From IMG/VR virus record IMGVR_UViG_3300032288_002108, positions 1 through 39,845 of that record: a stretch of DNA of 39,845 nucleotides; one strand, 5' to 3'. Both the position numbers and the translations under genes were made by a program. The notes beneath the pieces were generated by a model. That model searched no databases. It was not told the DNA's origin and was given only the letters and a program-made list of their open reading frames with translations. Within the stretch, counting starts at the first letter, position 1; the number at the start of each line of letters is the position of its first letter. Shown here piece after piece: positions 24,630-32,607 of this stretch. This DNA comes from a virus.

Positions 24630-25529
24630 TTAGGGGGTCTCGTCGCAGTAGATGCGAACAACCTTCTCGTTCTCAGTGCGGACGGCACCAAGAAGCATGG
24701 TCGTGCGAATCTGAAGCGCGTGACGGCGCATGGGCAGGATGTCCATGCGGGTCTGGCGCTCGGCCATCGAGAACTTGATTGCCGACTTGTGGAAGGCGAA
24801 GCAAGAACGGACATCAGCCGTGCCGGAAACGGTGCCGATGGGCAGACGCTCGGAGCGAATGAACTTGAAGCCCAGGAAGGTGTCGATCTGACCGTCCACA
24901 AGCGTTTTGACCGTGTTGTAGTCAAACGAGGTCATCGTCTGATCACGCAGCAGGTCTTGAAGCTCCTGGGAGCCGATCACGATGTAACGGTCCATGTCAG
25001 GCACTTCAGCAACGTCCATCAGGTATTTAGCCCGGCGGAGCTTGCCGACGGTCATGCCTGCGGAGGTGGGCGAGCCGGTTTCCACATAGGTGGCACCGAT
25101 GCTCTGACCGGACGGGAAATTGTCCGTGGTCGTGCCGTCCTCGCCAATGTAGCGGGTGGCGTCGAACGCGGCAATAATCACGTCGTCGATGGCGCGGTTG
25201 AAGGCCATGGCGTGGCTGCGAACCTCGTCAGAGGTAGGCAGGACGATGGTTCCAAGGAGCGTCTTGTCGAACTCATCGAAGGTGGTGACCTTCTCGCGTG
25301 CGGACTGGGTGAGCCAATATTTCGATCCGTCGAACTCGCCATCAGGAGTGTCACCCTTGCGGGTCGTGATGGTCTGCGCTTCGGAATCGTTAACGAGGTT
25401 GAACCACTTGCGCTTGCCAGTGAAGTCAGCACGAGTGATTGCAGGCAGGAGACGGGTGTCGCCCTGCTGAAGAACTTGGTCGAACGATGTGTCAAACATC
25501 GTTGGATAGAAGGTGTCGATCTGGGCCAT
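24630..25529 (-). CDS. Major capsid protein
   Basis: 299 aa. AQIDTFYPTMFDTSFDQVLQQGDTRLLPAI is a typical podovirus capsid start; KYWLTQSAREKVTTFDEFDKTLLG and DDVIIAAFDATRYIGEDG are further family-like blocks. An HK97 fold is inferred. It follows the scaffold gene but is separated from it by a terminator, a promoter-like palindrome and a structured leader of about 150 bases, so it can be transcribed on its own at high level. No maturation protease is evident. Confidence 0.85.
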   Translation of the reverse strand: MAQIDTFYPTMFDTSFDQVLQQGDTRLLPAITRADFTGKRKWFNLVNDSEAQTITTRKGDTPDGEFDGSKYWLTQSAREKVTTFDEFDKTLLGTIVLPTSDEVRSHAMAFNRAIDDVIIAAFDATRYIGEDGTTTDNFPSGQSIGATYVETGSPTSAGMTVGKLRRAKYLMDVAEVPDMDRYIVIGSQELQDLLRDQTMTSFDYNTVKTLVDGQIDTFLGFKFIRSERLPIGTVSGTADVRSCFAFHKSAIKFSMAERQTRMDILPMRRHALQIRTTMLLGAVRTENEKVVRIYCDETP

Positions 25530-25609
25530 AAGCCGGAAGTGTGAAAGAAGTTGAAGGGTTGAGCCTGCCTTGTGAGCGGGCGGAGGATTGTCGTGAATCC
25601 CTGGGCCTT

Positions 25610-25673
25610 CGGTTGTCTGCCGTTGGCAGGCCGTCGTTCAGGCGTCCGGTTGTCTCAATAAGAGGCCGTCGTT
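25610..25673 (-). ncRNA. Capsid mRNA leader with two related hairpins
   Basis: Two copies of CGGTTGTCT ... AGGCCGTCGTT (25610-25638 and 25646-25673) lie between promoter copy B and the capsid ATG. On the transcript each reads AACGACGGC, a variable stem (CTGCC-AAC-GGCAG in one, a weaker CTC-TTATT-GAG in the other), then ACAACCG. Flanks are conserved while stem sequences differ, which suggests a tandem RNA motif. Confidence 0.5.
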
Positions 25674-25680
25674 GCCGTAG

Positions 25681-25707
25681 ATTCTCAAATTTGAGAATTA
25701 ATGCAAG
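25681..25707 (-). promoter_or_regulatory. Palindromic promoter-like element, copy B
   Basis: ATTCTCAAATTTGAGAAT (25681-25698), a perfect 18-bp palindrome, with GCAAGCGGA starting at 25703. On the transcribed strand this is TTGCAT, 17 bases, AATCTA. It sits about 150 bp upstream of the capsid ATG and downstream of the scaffold terminator. Confidence 0.65.
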
Positions 25708-25730
25708 CGGAAAATGTCACCTCATTAAAA

Positions 25731-25782
25731 ATGCCCCTCGTTTTCCGAGGTTTACCCGCATTTGCCCCTCATTCTCCGAGGT
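25731..25782. repeat. Tandem 22-bp hairpin repeat
   Basis: TGCCCCTCGTTTTCCGAGGT and TGCCCCTCATTCTCCGAGGT start 30 bp apart. Each holds a short inverted repeat (CCTC ... GAGG); a third looser CCTCA/TGAGG pair follows toward 25818. On the transcript the last hairpin is followed by GGGGCATTTTTAAT. They lie between the scaffold terminator and promoter copy B. Confidence 0.6.
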
Positions 25783-25836
25783 CTGGAAATACTCCTCAGC
25801 TTCAAATCCTGCGTGAGGATGATTAAATGAATGCAC

Positions 25837-25867
25837 AAAAAAACCCGCCTCCCTTTCGAGAGACGGG
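25837..25867 (-). terminator. Rho-independent terminator after scaffold gene
   Basis: On the transcribed strand CCCGTCTC pairs with GAGGCGGG (one G-U) around an 8-base loop and is followed directly by seven Ts (A-run 25837-25843 on plus). It lies 25 bases past the scaffold stop and separates scaffold from capsid transcription. Confidence 0.85.
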
Positions 25868-25891
25868 CCATTCTGGGGCTGGAGAAGCTGT

Positions 25892-26752
25892 TTAGGATCG
25901 CTGGGCTTTCCAAAGCGACTCGATGCGATTCAGGGCGGCAAGCTGCTTTTCAGGGCCGTTCTTGCCCTGGAAGTCGTCGCCCTTTTGGATGCGCTGAATC
26001 TGCTCTTCGTAGGTCGAGCCGCTGGAATCAGCGTCCGAACCAACCAGGGAGGAATCCTCGCGGATCATCTGGTCGACTCGGATCATGGCCTTGATAAACT
26101 CTGGGTTATTCCCAAGGTCGCTCTTGGTCGTGTCGATTCCAAGAGCGATGGCGCCACGGTTAGCGCGCTGCCAGTTGTTCTTGGCTGAATCACCCCACTC
26201 CTTGTTCAGGCCGTCGACCATTTCCTGGCGCTGGGCGGCAGCCATCTCCTGCGACTTCGCCACCATGGAGCCGATGTTGTCGTTGTTGAGAGCGATCAAC
26301 TCTTGCAGCGCCTCGGGTGGCACGCCGTATTTGTGGGCAACAGCGGCGGCTTTACTTGCCAGTTCAGCGTTCCATTCCACACCTTCGGGCAGATTGTCTG
26401 GTGCCTTCAGCCCGTAGTCCTCCGGCTTTTCGGGGGCGCCGGTGATTTTGCGCAGGTCGGCGTAATACTGCTGAACCTGTTCTGGCGTGGCATCAGAACC
26501 CGGCTTCGTTGGCGCCGACTTCTTGCCCATCGCCATCTTTTCCAGGTTCGTGTAGCTGATTGCCAGTTTATCGAACTCAGGCTTGCCAGCGTCCTTGTTC
26601 CAGAACTTCTCCGGTAGCCACTCGGGCCGCTGTTCTGTGCTTGGCAGAGTGACCGTTTCGGGCGTGGTCTGCGTTTCTGTTCCGGTTCCGGTCGCCGCTG
26701 CCTGCTGTGCAAGCGCGGTTTCCGCCGTCGTTGGTGTAGTTTCGGTTTCCAT
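25892..26752 (-). CDS. Scaffold protein
   Basis: 286 aa, acidic and Thr/Gln/Glu-rich. The N-terminus is a low-complexity Thr/Ala/Glu tail; RPEWLPEKFWNKDAGKPEFDKLAISYTNLEK (about 42-72) is the block shared by many podovirus scaffolds, followed by EDYGLKAPDNLPEGVEWN and a helical C-terminus ending in LWKAQRS. It would direct capsid assembly and then be lost. Location between portal and capsid genes is diagnostic. Confidence 0.88.
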   Translation of the reverse strand: METETTPTTAETALAQQAAATGTGTETQTTPETVTLPSTEQRPEWLPEKFWNKDAGKPEFDKLAISYTNLEKMAMGKKSAPTKPGSDATPEQVQQYYADLRKITGAPEKPEDYGLKAPDNLPEGVEWNAELASKAAAVAHKYGVPPEALQELIALNNDNIGSMVAKSQEMAAAQRQEMVDGLNKEWGDSAKNNWQRANRGAIALGIDTTKSDLGNNPEFIKAMIRVDQMIREDSSLVGSDADSSGSTYEEQIQRIQKGDDFQGKNGPEKQLAALNRIESLWKAQRS

Positions 26753-26761
26753 AAGGAAGGG

Positions 26762-26968
26762 TTATAGCCTGACGAAAAAATGACGCGGCATGTCATTCTT
26801 GATGATGTAACTGCATCGCGAAACAAACAGATGACTCACAATTTGCGCAGTCCATCGTGGCAGGTTGAAATTGATCGTCTTGCCAAAAACACGAATGAAT
26901 CCAAAGCGCATCCCATGCGGCGAGATGTGAAGCTTGAAGTCAAAGGTCTGTGACGAAATATAAATCAT
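26762..26968 (-). CDS. Hypothetical protein, 68 aa
   Basis: Starts ATG 26968 in an ATGA overlap. Basic and beta-like: IYISSQTFDFKLHISPHGMRFGFIRVFGKTINFNLPRW. A His/Arg/Phe-rich small protein in the head gene block. No family recognised. Confidence 0.65.
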   Translation of the reverse strand: MIYISSQTFDFKLHISPHGMRFGFIRVFGKTINFNLPRWTAQIVSHLFVSRCSYIIKNDMPRHFFVRL

Positions 26969-27360
26969 TGCGAGTTCGCCTCCTGCCAAGCGTTGTAAGC
27001 GTCGCTGCCGTAATGGTTCACGAAGCAGACACGGAACTTGGACGGCTCGCGCTCGGGATCAGGAAATCCCGTCAAGTCGAGGGATTGAGTCGTGACGGCT
27101 GGCGTTCTCGCTGGCTCAGGTTGCGCCTCGATGTCAGGAACTTCCACGGTGACGCCGATTTCTTCCGGCTCGGCAACTGGTAAGGATTCCTTACAGGTTG
27201 GAGTCCCCACCTCAACCACAAGGTCAGGATTCCCGGCAGCGGCACGAATCTGTCCAACAATGCGCGGGGCCTGCTTTTCGGTGACGTAGGCGGTGCCGCC
27301 GTCAATGACGCCGATGTTCACGCCGTCGCGGAGGATTTGAGAGTCGATGATTTCAATCAT
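26965..27360 (-). CDS. Head-region hypothetical protein, 131 aa
   Basis: I start at ATG 27360 (IEIIDSQILRDGVNIGVIDGGTAYVTEKQAPRIVGQIRAA); the longer frame only adds shadow of the next gene. The N-terminal 50 residues look globular; a Pro/Glu-rich linker (EPEEIGVTVEVPDIEAQPEPARTP) leads to a C-terminal block with FRVCFVNHYGSDAYNAW. Possibly virion-associated because it sits between portal and scaffold. Confidence 0.7.
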   Translation of the reverse strand: MIEIIDSQILRDGVNIGVIDGGTAYVTEKQAPRIVGQIRAAAGNPDLVVEVGTPTCKESLPVAEPEEIGVTVEVPDIEAQPEPARTPAVTTQSLDLTGFPDPEREPSKFRVCFVNHYGSDAYNAWQEANSQ

Positions 27361-27364
27361 GGCG

Positions 27365-27493
27365 TTACTTCTTGGATTTTCCAGCCTTGCTAAGAGCGAT
27401 AGCGATGGCCTGCTTTTGCGGCCTGCCCTCATGGACAAGGCGGCTGATGTTGGACGAAACGGTTTTCTGCGAGCTTCCTTTTTTGAGTGGCAT
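27365..27493 (-). CDS. 42-aa basic protein, PLKKG family (DUF6496-like)
   Basis: [20 protein letters not shown] followed by [22 protein letters not shown]. This short Lys-rich pattern with [12 protein letters not shown] is one I recognise from many phages, often near head genes. Starts at ATG 27493, two bases past the stop of the upstream gene. Role unknown. Confidence 0.75.
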   Translation of the reverse strand: MPLKKGSSQKTVSSNISRLVHEGRPQKQAIAIALSKAGKSKK

Positions 27494-27495
27494 AA

Positions 27496-27846
27496 TCAGT
27501 TTTCAGGTTCGGTGACTTGTTTACGCGGCCGTCCTCGCCGCTTGGGCGTCTCCGGCGCTGTGGTATCCTGCACGGTCGCGGGCTCTTTGACAAGCTCCAT
27601 TGACGCCAGCAGATGCCGGTAAATGTCCCTGGGAATGGACTTCTGCCCCTCGTTAAAGGCGCATTTGAGCGAGTCCTCATCCTTGAGCGACGGCCAGGAA
27701 GTCGAGGCAATGCCGCCTGAAACGCCATTCATCCAGCGAAACAAAACCTGGAAGTCGTCCTTTTTGAACAGGGTCGAGATGATGGCTGGAATCCTGCCGC
27801 GTTCCTCGTCGGTCAGTGGCACAAGCAGTTCGTGAAGTTGAATCAT
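27496..27846 (-). CDS. Portal-linked hypothetical protein with AT-hook-like tail, 116 aa
   Basis: ATG 27846 overlaps the portal stop (ATGA). The first 70 residues are globular ([29 protein letters not shown]). The C-terminus has KRRGRPRKQ, an AT-hook-like basic motif that may contact packaged DNA. Family not recognised, but a gene of this kind often follows the portal in such phages. Confidence 0.7.
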   Translation of the reverse strand: MIQLHELLVPLTDEERGRIPAIISTLFKKDDFQVLFRWMNGVSGGIASTSWPSLKDEDSLKCAFNEGQKSIPRDIYRHLLASMELVKEPATVQDTTAPETPKRRGRPRKQVTEPEN

Positions 27847-29522
27847 GCTCCGATAAGTTCGCGCACTTTGTCCATTCCGCCAGCGTTTTTAACGGCTTGG
27901 CTGCCATCCTTGAGCATTTGAGCCATGGCTGCCTGCTGCTGCGCTTGGGCGCGTGCTTGGCGCATCTGGTCGCGCTCTTCGGGCGTGCGAAGAAGTTTCG
28001 GATCGCAGCCCATGAGGCGAGCTCCTTCCGTGGCGTAAAAGTCCCAATTGATGACATCCACGATGTCAGGAACGGCAGGAGCGACGGCCAGCACCTTTTG
28101 CACCTGCGCATCCGCAGAACGCAGGCTAAGGGCGTCCAGGGCGAGGGCAAGACGGCCTTTCATCGTCACCTGCGGGTCAGGGGTCTGAACCATCCCGGGC
28201 GCAACCTGGACAATGGCCTCTTCCGGCGGCGGAGGCAGCATCCCCATCTCAGCCCAGAGTCCAAACAGGCGAATCATCATCGGCTGTGTGTGATCCGTGG
28301 AATCACGATCAAACGCCGGGCTGATTGCCTCCAGCTTCTCGCTGGCAAGCTGTGACGCTTCAAACGCCGTCATCTCCCGGTTGTTCGCAGCGTTCATGCT
28401 GAACATCTGGAACATGTCGAGGTGGAAGCGGGACTTGATGACCGCCGCCCTCTGCTTCATCCGCTCCATGCCCCATTCGAGGTTTCCAACGATGTTCAGG
28501 GGCGCAATAGCCTCCGGCCCCATGCCGGACGGGTAAGGGTTGATTGCCCTGGCGGATGTCTTGAGCGTGCCTTCATAGGTGTCCGGCACCATCAGCGGCG
28601 GGAACACCGTCTTTTCGATGCTCACATCCAGCATCTTCGCCATGAAGTTCATCTGGCGCGACTCAGGCAGGACCGAGAAACCAGGGCCATAACCCCAATT
28701 CCCGCCCATCTGCGGGTCGATGCCTTCCCATGTCAGGAAGCGCCCAACCGTGAACGGAAACGAGTCAAACCCTCCCTCCTGAACTAGCTTTTTGGAATGC
28801 TGCTCGATGTAGTATGAGCCGAACCGCTTACGCTGCGCAACCGTGAAGCCGGTGCCGTCCATGGGCGCGTCGTCGCGCTCTTTCACCACATGAACAAACG
28901 TGAACTTCTTGGTGATGTCTTTGCACTCGTTGACGTTTTTGGGCAGGTTCTCCTCACCGAACTTCTCCTCTGCCTGCTCATGCGTCAGTTCAAATTCGCG
29001 CATCAGGCAATTCGCCATGCCGTGCTGGTTAAGCTGAAAGACATAGCTTCCAGGGCGCAGCTTCTCGAATCGGGTCTGTCCACTATCGTCCACCGTGATA
29101 AACATGCAGGCGGTGCCGAGTCCCCAAAGATCGAACAGGTATTCATGCCGCTGGGCGTAATAGTTTGAACCAGCGATGTATTCAGCCCCAAGCCTAGCAC
29201 ATTCGGCCAGCCAGTTCTTTGTAGCCTCGCTCTGGGCAAGCTGCCGAACGGGCGAAAAGCCAAACCAGGGCGTCGATTTAGGCGTCGTCCATGACATGTA
29301 ACCGGCAACGGCTCGCTCCAGCGAATCCATGGCCGTGATGTCGTAGACACGGGCGTCTCGCTGGTTGTTCGGCGTGTAATCTTTCTGTGTGATGCCAGCC
29401 TTGCGCGGGAAGATGTGTTCGGAAATCTCCTGCCAGCAGGTGTCCCACGTCACACGTTGCTCTTTCAGTTTCTCGTAGTTTTTGAGAAACTTAACGGTCT
29501 GTTCGGTGCCCTCGTTTTCCAT
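27843..29522 (-). CDS. Portal (head-tail connector) protein
   Basis: 559 aa from ATG 29522; a GTG at 29543 is an alternative adding seven residues. EKLKEQRVTWDTCWQEISEHIFPRKAGI, AGYMSWTTPKSTPWFGF and YLFDLWGLGTACMFI are typical of T7/BPP-1-type portals, and the C-terminal third is the Gln/Ala-rich helical barrel and crown (RQARAQAQQQAAMAQML). It forms the dodecameric packaging ring and binds the terminase. Follows terminase genes in the expected order. Confidence 0.9.
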   Translation of the reverse strand: MENEGTEQTVKFLKNYEKLKEQRVTWDTCWQEISEHIFPRKAGITQKDYTPNNQRDARVYDITAMDSLERAVAGYMSWTTPKSTPWFGFSPVRQLAQSEATKNWLAECARLGAEYIAGSNYYAQRHEYLFDLWGLGTACMFITVDDSGQTRFEKLRPGSYVFQLNQHGMANCLMREFELTHEQAEEKFGEENLPKNVNECKDITKKFTFVHVVKERDDAPMDGTGFTVAQRKRFGSYYIEQHSKKLVQEGGFDSFPFTVGRFLTWEGIDPQMGGNWGYGPGFSVLPESRQMNFMAKMLDVSIEKTVFPPLMVPDTYEGTLKTSARAINPYPSGMGPEAIAPLNIVGNLEWGMERMKQRAAVIKSRFHLDMFQMFSMNAANNREMTAFEASQLASEKLEAISPAFDRDSTDHTQPMMIRLFGLWAEMGMLPPPPEEAIVQVAPGMVQTPDPQVTMKGRLALALDALSLRSADAQVQKVLAVAPAVPDIVDVINWDFYATEGARLMGCDPKLLRTPEERDQMRQARAQAQQQAAMAQMLKDGSQAVKNAGGMDKVRELIGA

Positions 29523-29536
29523 ATGGGTGTCGTTGA

Positions 29537-29812
29537 TTACCACTTAACCCTATTCGGGCCGCGACCCATGACAGTTGGAGTAGGCGCAGGTTGGCCGGTA
29601 TTGACCATCGTGCCCTCAAGCGCGCCAACACCGAGTTTGCCAAGGCTTCCCAGGGCAGGTTCGGGAGCTAGCGGGCTGTTGGGGTCGATCGTCTTGCGCA
29701 GGCCCTGGCGACGGGACGCGGCAACGGATGCTTGTTCGCCCTCGGCTGAGTCAGCGCGGACGGGTGCAGGTGCAGGCGGTGGAGCCTTGGGTTTCTTAGC
29801 GGAGCCTCCCAT
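29537..29812 (-). CDS. Small Pro/Ala-rich head protein, 91 aa
   Basis: MGGSAKKPKAPPPAPAPVRADSAEGEQASVAASRRQGLRKT: a Gly-Lys-Pro-Ala start followed by ASRRQG. Short disordered proteins of this type are regularly encoded just before the portal in related podoviruses. It is the first gene after palindromic element copy C. Confidence 0.7.
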   Translation of the reverse strand: MGGSAKKPKAPPPAPAPVRADSAEGEQASVAASRRQGLRKTIDPNSPLAPEPALGSLGKLGVGALEGTMVNTGQPAPTPTVMGRGPNRVKW

Positions 29813-29824
29813 GATTTGCCGATT

Positions 29825-29850
29825 ATTCTCATTTTTGAGAATCTGGCAAG
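29825..29850 (-). promoter_or_regulatory. Palindromic promoter-like element, copy C
   Basis: ATTCTCATTTTTGAGAAT (29825-29842) followed by CTG and GCAAGCGGAGAAT. On the transcribed strand TTGCCA, 17 bases, ATAATC lies upstream of the 91-aa gene and the portal. It overlaps the end of the upstream gene (stop at 29829-29831). Confidence 0.65.
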
Positions 29851-30170
29851 CGGAGAATCTTTTTTCGAAGGCGCTGGTAGTCCACCCACTTCACCGGGTC
29901 GCCCTCCCTCCGAACGTAGCCGATCCACTTCCGAACCTCCGGCTTCGGGTCGAGGCGGCACAGCTCCGCGATGTCGCCCACAGCCAGAGTGACGAACCAG
30001 CCAAGCTGCGCGTGGGCCTCGCCAAAGTCACGCCAAGTGTCCATCGCACAGATGAACGTGTCGGGCGTGCAGATGACGTAACCATCCGTCAGGTGGTCGC
30101 GCACCATCTCCTCAAAATTGGGGATGCCGCACCGGTTGGCGGTTAGAATGGCTTCGTGTAGGGCTTTCAT
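29829..30170 (-). CDS. Hypothetical protein, 113 aa
   Basis: Starts ATG 30170 (an in-frame TTG lies two codons upstream). KALHEAILTANRCGIPNFEEMVRDHLTDGYVICTPDTFICAMDTW reads as a compact helical protein, with EVRKWIGYVRREGDPVKWVDYQRLRKKI at the end. No family recognised. Encoded between terminase and portal; the gene end carries element C. Confidence 0.7.
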   Translation of the reverse strand: MKALHEAILTANRCGIPNFEEMVRDHLTDGYVICTPDTFICAMDTWRDFGEAHAQLGWFVTLAVGDIAELCRLDPKPEVRKWIGYVRREGDPVKWVDYQRLRKKILRLPDSQK

Positions 30171-30172
30171 TC

Positions 30173-30412
30173 TCAAGATGGTAAGGCTTTGGATATTTCA
30201 TGCGCCTCCGTGCGTGCTTTCTCTTGTGTAATAAAGTGATGGGCCATGCCCTGGCGGGCAAACCAATTTCCTGCGCCGAGAAATACGTTTTGCGTTCCAA
30301 TGGAGGAAGAAACCGACGCTAGAACTTGAACTGATTCAAAATGCTCCATAAGAGCCAAGACGTGATTGCGCACTACGTCTTCCATCTGCTCCGGCGTTAG
30401 ATCGGTTTCCAT
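30173..30412 (-). CDS. Hypothetical protein, 79 aa
   Basis: ATG 30412 is two bases past the terminase stop. It is one of the few starts here with GGAGG at a normal distance, though those bases also code for the end of the terminase. ETDLTPEQMEDVVRNHVLALMEHFESVQVLASV is helical; GNWFARQGMAHHFI follows. Unknown function. Confidence 0.65.
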   Translation of the reverse strand: METDLTPEQMEDVVRNHVLALMEHFESVQVLASVSSSIGTQNVFLGAGNWFARQGMAHHFITQEKARTEAHEISKALPS

Positions 30413-30414
30413 GG

Positions 30415-31752
30415 TTACATTCCTCCGGTGTCCTGTGTCCAAACGCGCCGCTTGCCTTCAAATCCATGCTCAAAATCTACGTCCTCCATTGAGCGCGTCA
30501 TATTCGCGCCAACCTTCACATGCCCCTGCTGAATTGCCTCGGCCATATACCGGGCAGCGTCTGCTGTGTGACTGGACCAGTCGTGCACCGGTTCAGAGTT
30601 GATCAGCCTGCCGATGTTCACTTCCCGTGTGTGATACGCTTCGAGCGCCTCAATTCCTTTCGCGCATCGCTCAACGTGGAAAACTAGCGACGGGAACAGC
30701 CCTTTCAAGCCATTGATCCCGGTCCAGATGTCGGTGCAGCGCTTGAGCACTACAACGTTTGCAAACCCTGCCGCTCGCAGTTCCCGCTCAAACGATGAAC
30801 CTCCGCGCTCAGTCTGAGCCGCGTCATGTGGCAAGAAGTGCTTCCCGAAAGCATAACCTTTCTTCATCATCCAGGCTGCGCGCTGTGTGATTGTCTCCAC
30901 GCCGTCGATCAATCCAACGTCGCAGTCGATCATGCGAATCTCGCGCCCGACTACCTGCCAATACCAAACGCTTGTGTTCGTCGGGCTGCCCAAGTCCCAT
31001 GAGGTATGCACCAGCGAATCAGCCACGGGCAGTTTACAGATGCGCTGTTCCCTGTATGCCGCTTCCACAAGACGGGCGTAGATGGCGCCAGGACGCCCAA
31101 CGTTAAAGTCGCACTCCATTTCCTGCGCGTAGCTGTCCGCCGTGGTTTTCTCGCGGATGGCCTTCAACGCCTCAGGCTGGAGAATGCTGGACTCGGAAGC
31201 CTTGAGCATCAGCGTGTATGAGTCGGGATCGGTTAGCGCCTGCGTGTAAGCCTTGTAAAACGCATTGCGGCCTTTCGGTGTGCCGATGCGTGTATGCCAG
31301 CCGTTGTAATCGAGCAAGCACGGTAGAATGACGTAATCGAAGGCGGCGGGGGGGATGTCTGCATCCTCGTCACTCACGATGCCGTCAAAGTAAAGACCAC
31401 GCATACGCTCGTAGTTCTCGCCTGAGTAAAGCCGGATGACCGCCCGGTTAAACAGCGTGATCTTGAGCTCGCTTTCGTTGATCGTTGTGGCTGGTATCTT
31501 CTCGCAGTAGTCCTTGAGGTATGCCCATGCGATGTCCTTGGCCTGATCCCGCGTCGGGGCAATGTAAGCGTATCGAAGCGGCGGACCGTTCCTTTTGTGC
31601 GTCAGGGCGCAGCGAATGAGTTTCTGGACCACGGCAACCGTCTTGCCTGCCCGTCGATGGGCAACCAGCACAGCCCAGCGTTTGCCGGACTCGATGAACT
31701 CGCGGAACTGCTTCCGTGGTTCAATCTTGATTCTGACTTTCTGCGTTGCCAC
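30415..31752 (-). CDS. terL: Terminase large subunit
   Basis: 445 aa from GTG 31752; the frame is open further but only over the small-subunit gene. Walker A AHRRAGKT (31-38), Walker B FDGIVSDE (122-129), and the nuclease region starting at HTSWDLGSPTNT (about 250) with later MIDCDVGLIDG and LPHDAAQTERGGSS. ATP-driven DNA translocase and headful or site-specific nuclease. Overlaps the small subunit by 32 bases, giving coupled translation. Confidence 0.94.
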   Translation of the reverse strand: MATQKVRIKIEPRKQFREFIESGKRWAVLVAHRRAGKTVAVVQKLIRCALTHKRNGPPLRYAYIAPTRDQAKDIAWAYLKDYCEKIPATTINESELKITLFNRAVIRLYSGENYERMRGLYFDGIVSDEDADIPPAAFDYVILPCLLDYNGWHTRIGTPKGRNAFYKAYTQALTDPDSYTLMLKASESSILQPEALKAIREKTTADSYAQEMECDFNVGRPGAIYARLVEAAYREQRICKLPVADSLVHTSWDLGSPTNTSVWYWQVVGREIRMIDCDVGLIDGVETITQRAAWMMKKGYAFGKHFLPHDAAQTERGGSSFERELRAAGFANVVVLKRCTDIWTGINGLKGLFPSLVFHVERCAKGIEALEAYHTREVNIGRLINSEPVHDWSSHTADAARYMAEAIQQGHVKVGANMTRSMEDVDFEHGFEGKRRVWTQDTGGM

Positions 31753-32134
31753 CGATGATGACTTCAATTTCCAGTTTGTGACGCTCAGGCTCGAAATAGG
31801 CCGATGCTTTGCCGATGTGAGCAAGGGCACCAGAAGCGGCGGAGAAGTCGCCAGTCTGCCGTGCTTCTGCGGCGATGGCAGCCAGTTCATCCAGCCATTT
31901 GTCCTTAGTCATGTTGAACTTGGACTCCACCTTAGCCGCAACCTTTTCTCGTAATTCTGAAATCCTTGAAGAAACCTTGATGTCGCTAGAAAGCCTAGAC
32001 GCCGCTGGATCAATTGCGTTCGGGTCGCCATTTGGGTCTTCTGCCACATGCTGCCGGTAAGCTTTAGCCGCAGACATGCCAAGAGCGACCGCCTGAGCGA
32101 ATCGTTCGTGTTTCTGGTTTTTCAGGACTGGCAT
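31721..32134 (-). CDS. terS: Terminase small subunit
   Basis: 137 aa from ATG 32134. PVLKNQKHERFAQAVALGMSAAKAYRQHV matches the helix-turn-helix start of Terminase_2-type small subunits, with a central coiled-coil (ISELREKVAAKVESKFNMTKDKWLDELAAIAAEA). Binds the packaging site and loads the large subunit. No promoter is visible in the 42 bases between it and the terminator upstream. Confidence 0.85.
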   Translation of the reverse strand: MPVLKNQKHERFAQAVALGMSAAKAYRQHVAEDPNGDPNAIDPAASRLSSDIKVSSRISELREKVAAKVESKFNMTKDKWLDELAAIAAEARQTGDFSAASGALAHIGKASAYFEPERHKLEIEVIIGGNAESQNQD

Positions 32135-32175
32135 GATCCTAGTTCTTCCCACGTCCTCGCGGAGATTTCAAGCCC

Positions 32176-32204
32176 AAAAAAAGACCCGGCATTTAACCGG
32201 GTCT
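32176..32204 (-). terminator. Strong Rho-independent terminator before terS
   Basis: On the transcribed strand AGACCCGG pairs perfectly with CCGGGTCT around a 7-base loop and is followed by an uninterrupted T-run (A-run 32176-32182 on plus). Only 42 bases separate it from the terS ATG, so late genes need read-through or antitermination. Confidence 0.92.
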
Positions 32205-32208
32205 GATT

Positions 32209-32340
32209 TCAGGGTTGTTCGGGCGGTTTCTTTCGCGGCCGCCCGCCTTTCTTGCCGTTCTCCCGGCTGGACTGAGCCTTTGCCGGACTGGTCTTGCCTC
32301 GGCCTAGGCGGCCAAGGGCTTGTGCGTGGGGGTTTTTCAT
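32209..32340 (-). CDS. 43-aa basic protein, GGRPRKK tail
   Basis: MKNPHAQALGRLGRGKTSPAKA, then SSRENGKKGGRPRKKPPEQP. The NPHAxALGRLG start and KGGRPRKK end match a family of tiny basic phage proteins usually found near terminase genes. Probably nucleic-acid-binding. Last gene of the short promoter-to-terminator unit. Confidence 0.7.
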   Translation of the reverse strand: MKNPHAQALGRLGRGKTSPAKAQSSRENGKKGGRPRKKPPEQP

Positions 32341-32350
32341 GGGTAGACGG

Positions 32351-32581
32351 TTACGGATTTGCTGCAATGATCCTGTTGGCCTCGTTAATCGCGGCTGCCT
32401 GTTCACTCTCAGAACGCCTATGCCATGGCAAAATATTGTAGCACTCCTCCCAGTATCGTGCCGACGCCATGCGACAAACAGGAACTTGGATAAGGTGGAA
32501 AAGGCGTTTCTTGGTGATTCCAGGGCTGACAATCTTAATGGCCTGCGAGATTGCATTTTTGCTAGGTGTCGTGGTGGTCAT
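32351..32581 (-). CDS. Small basic protein, possible HTH, 76 aa
   Basis: TTTTPSKNAISQAIKIVSPGITKKRLFHLIQVPVCRMASARYWEECYNILP. The SKNAISQAIKIV...KKRLFHLI segment could form a helix-turn-helix. It is the first gene behind a consensus promoter with an inverted repeat at its transcription start, so an autoregulator or antiterminator is plausible. Family not recognised. Confidence 0.65.
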   Translation of the reverse strand: MTTTTPSKNAISQAIKIVSPGITKKRLFHLIQVPVCRMASARYWEECYNILPWHRRSESEQAAAINEANRIIAANP

Positions 32582-32607
32582 GTCGGTGGGTTGTATTGGA
32601 TGTTTGA

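Noticed and set aside
24522-25544. 340-codon open frame on the plus strand
   Set aside because: It mirrors the capsid and decoration genes; its product is Gly/Val/His/Arg-rich without motifs, and no other plus-strand gene exists.
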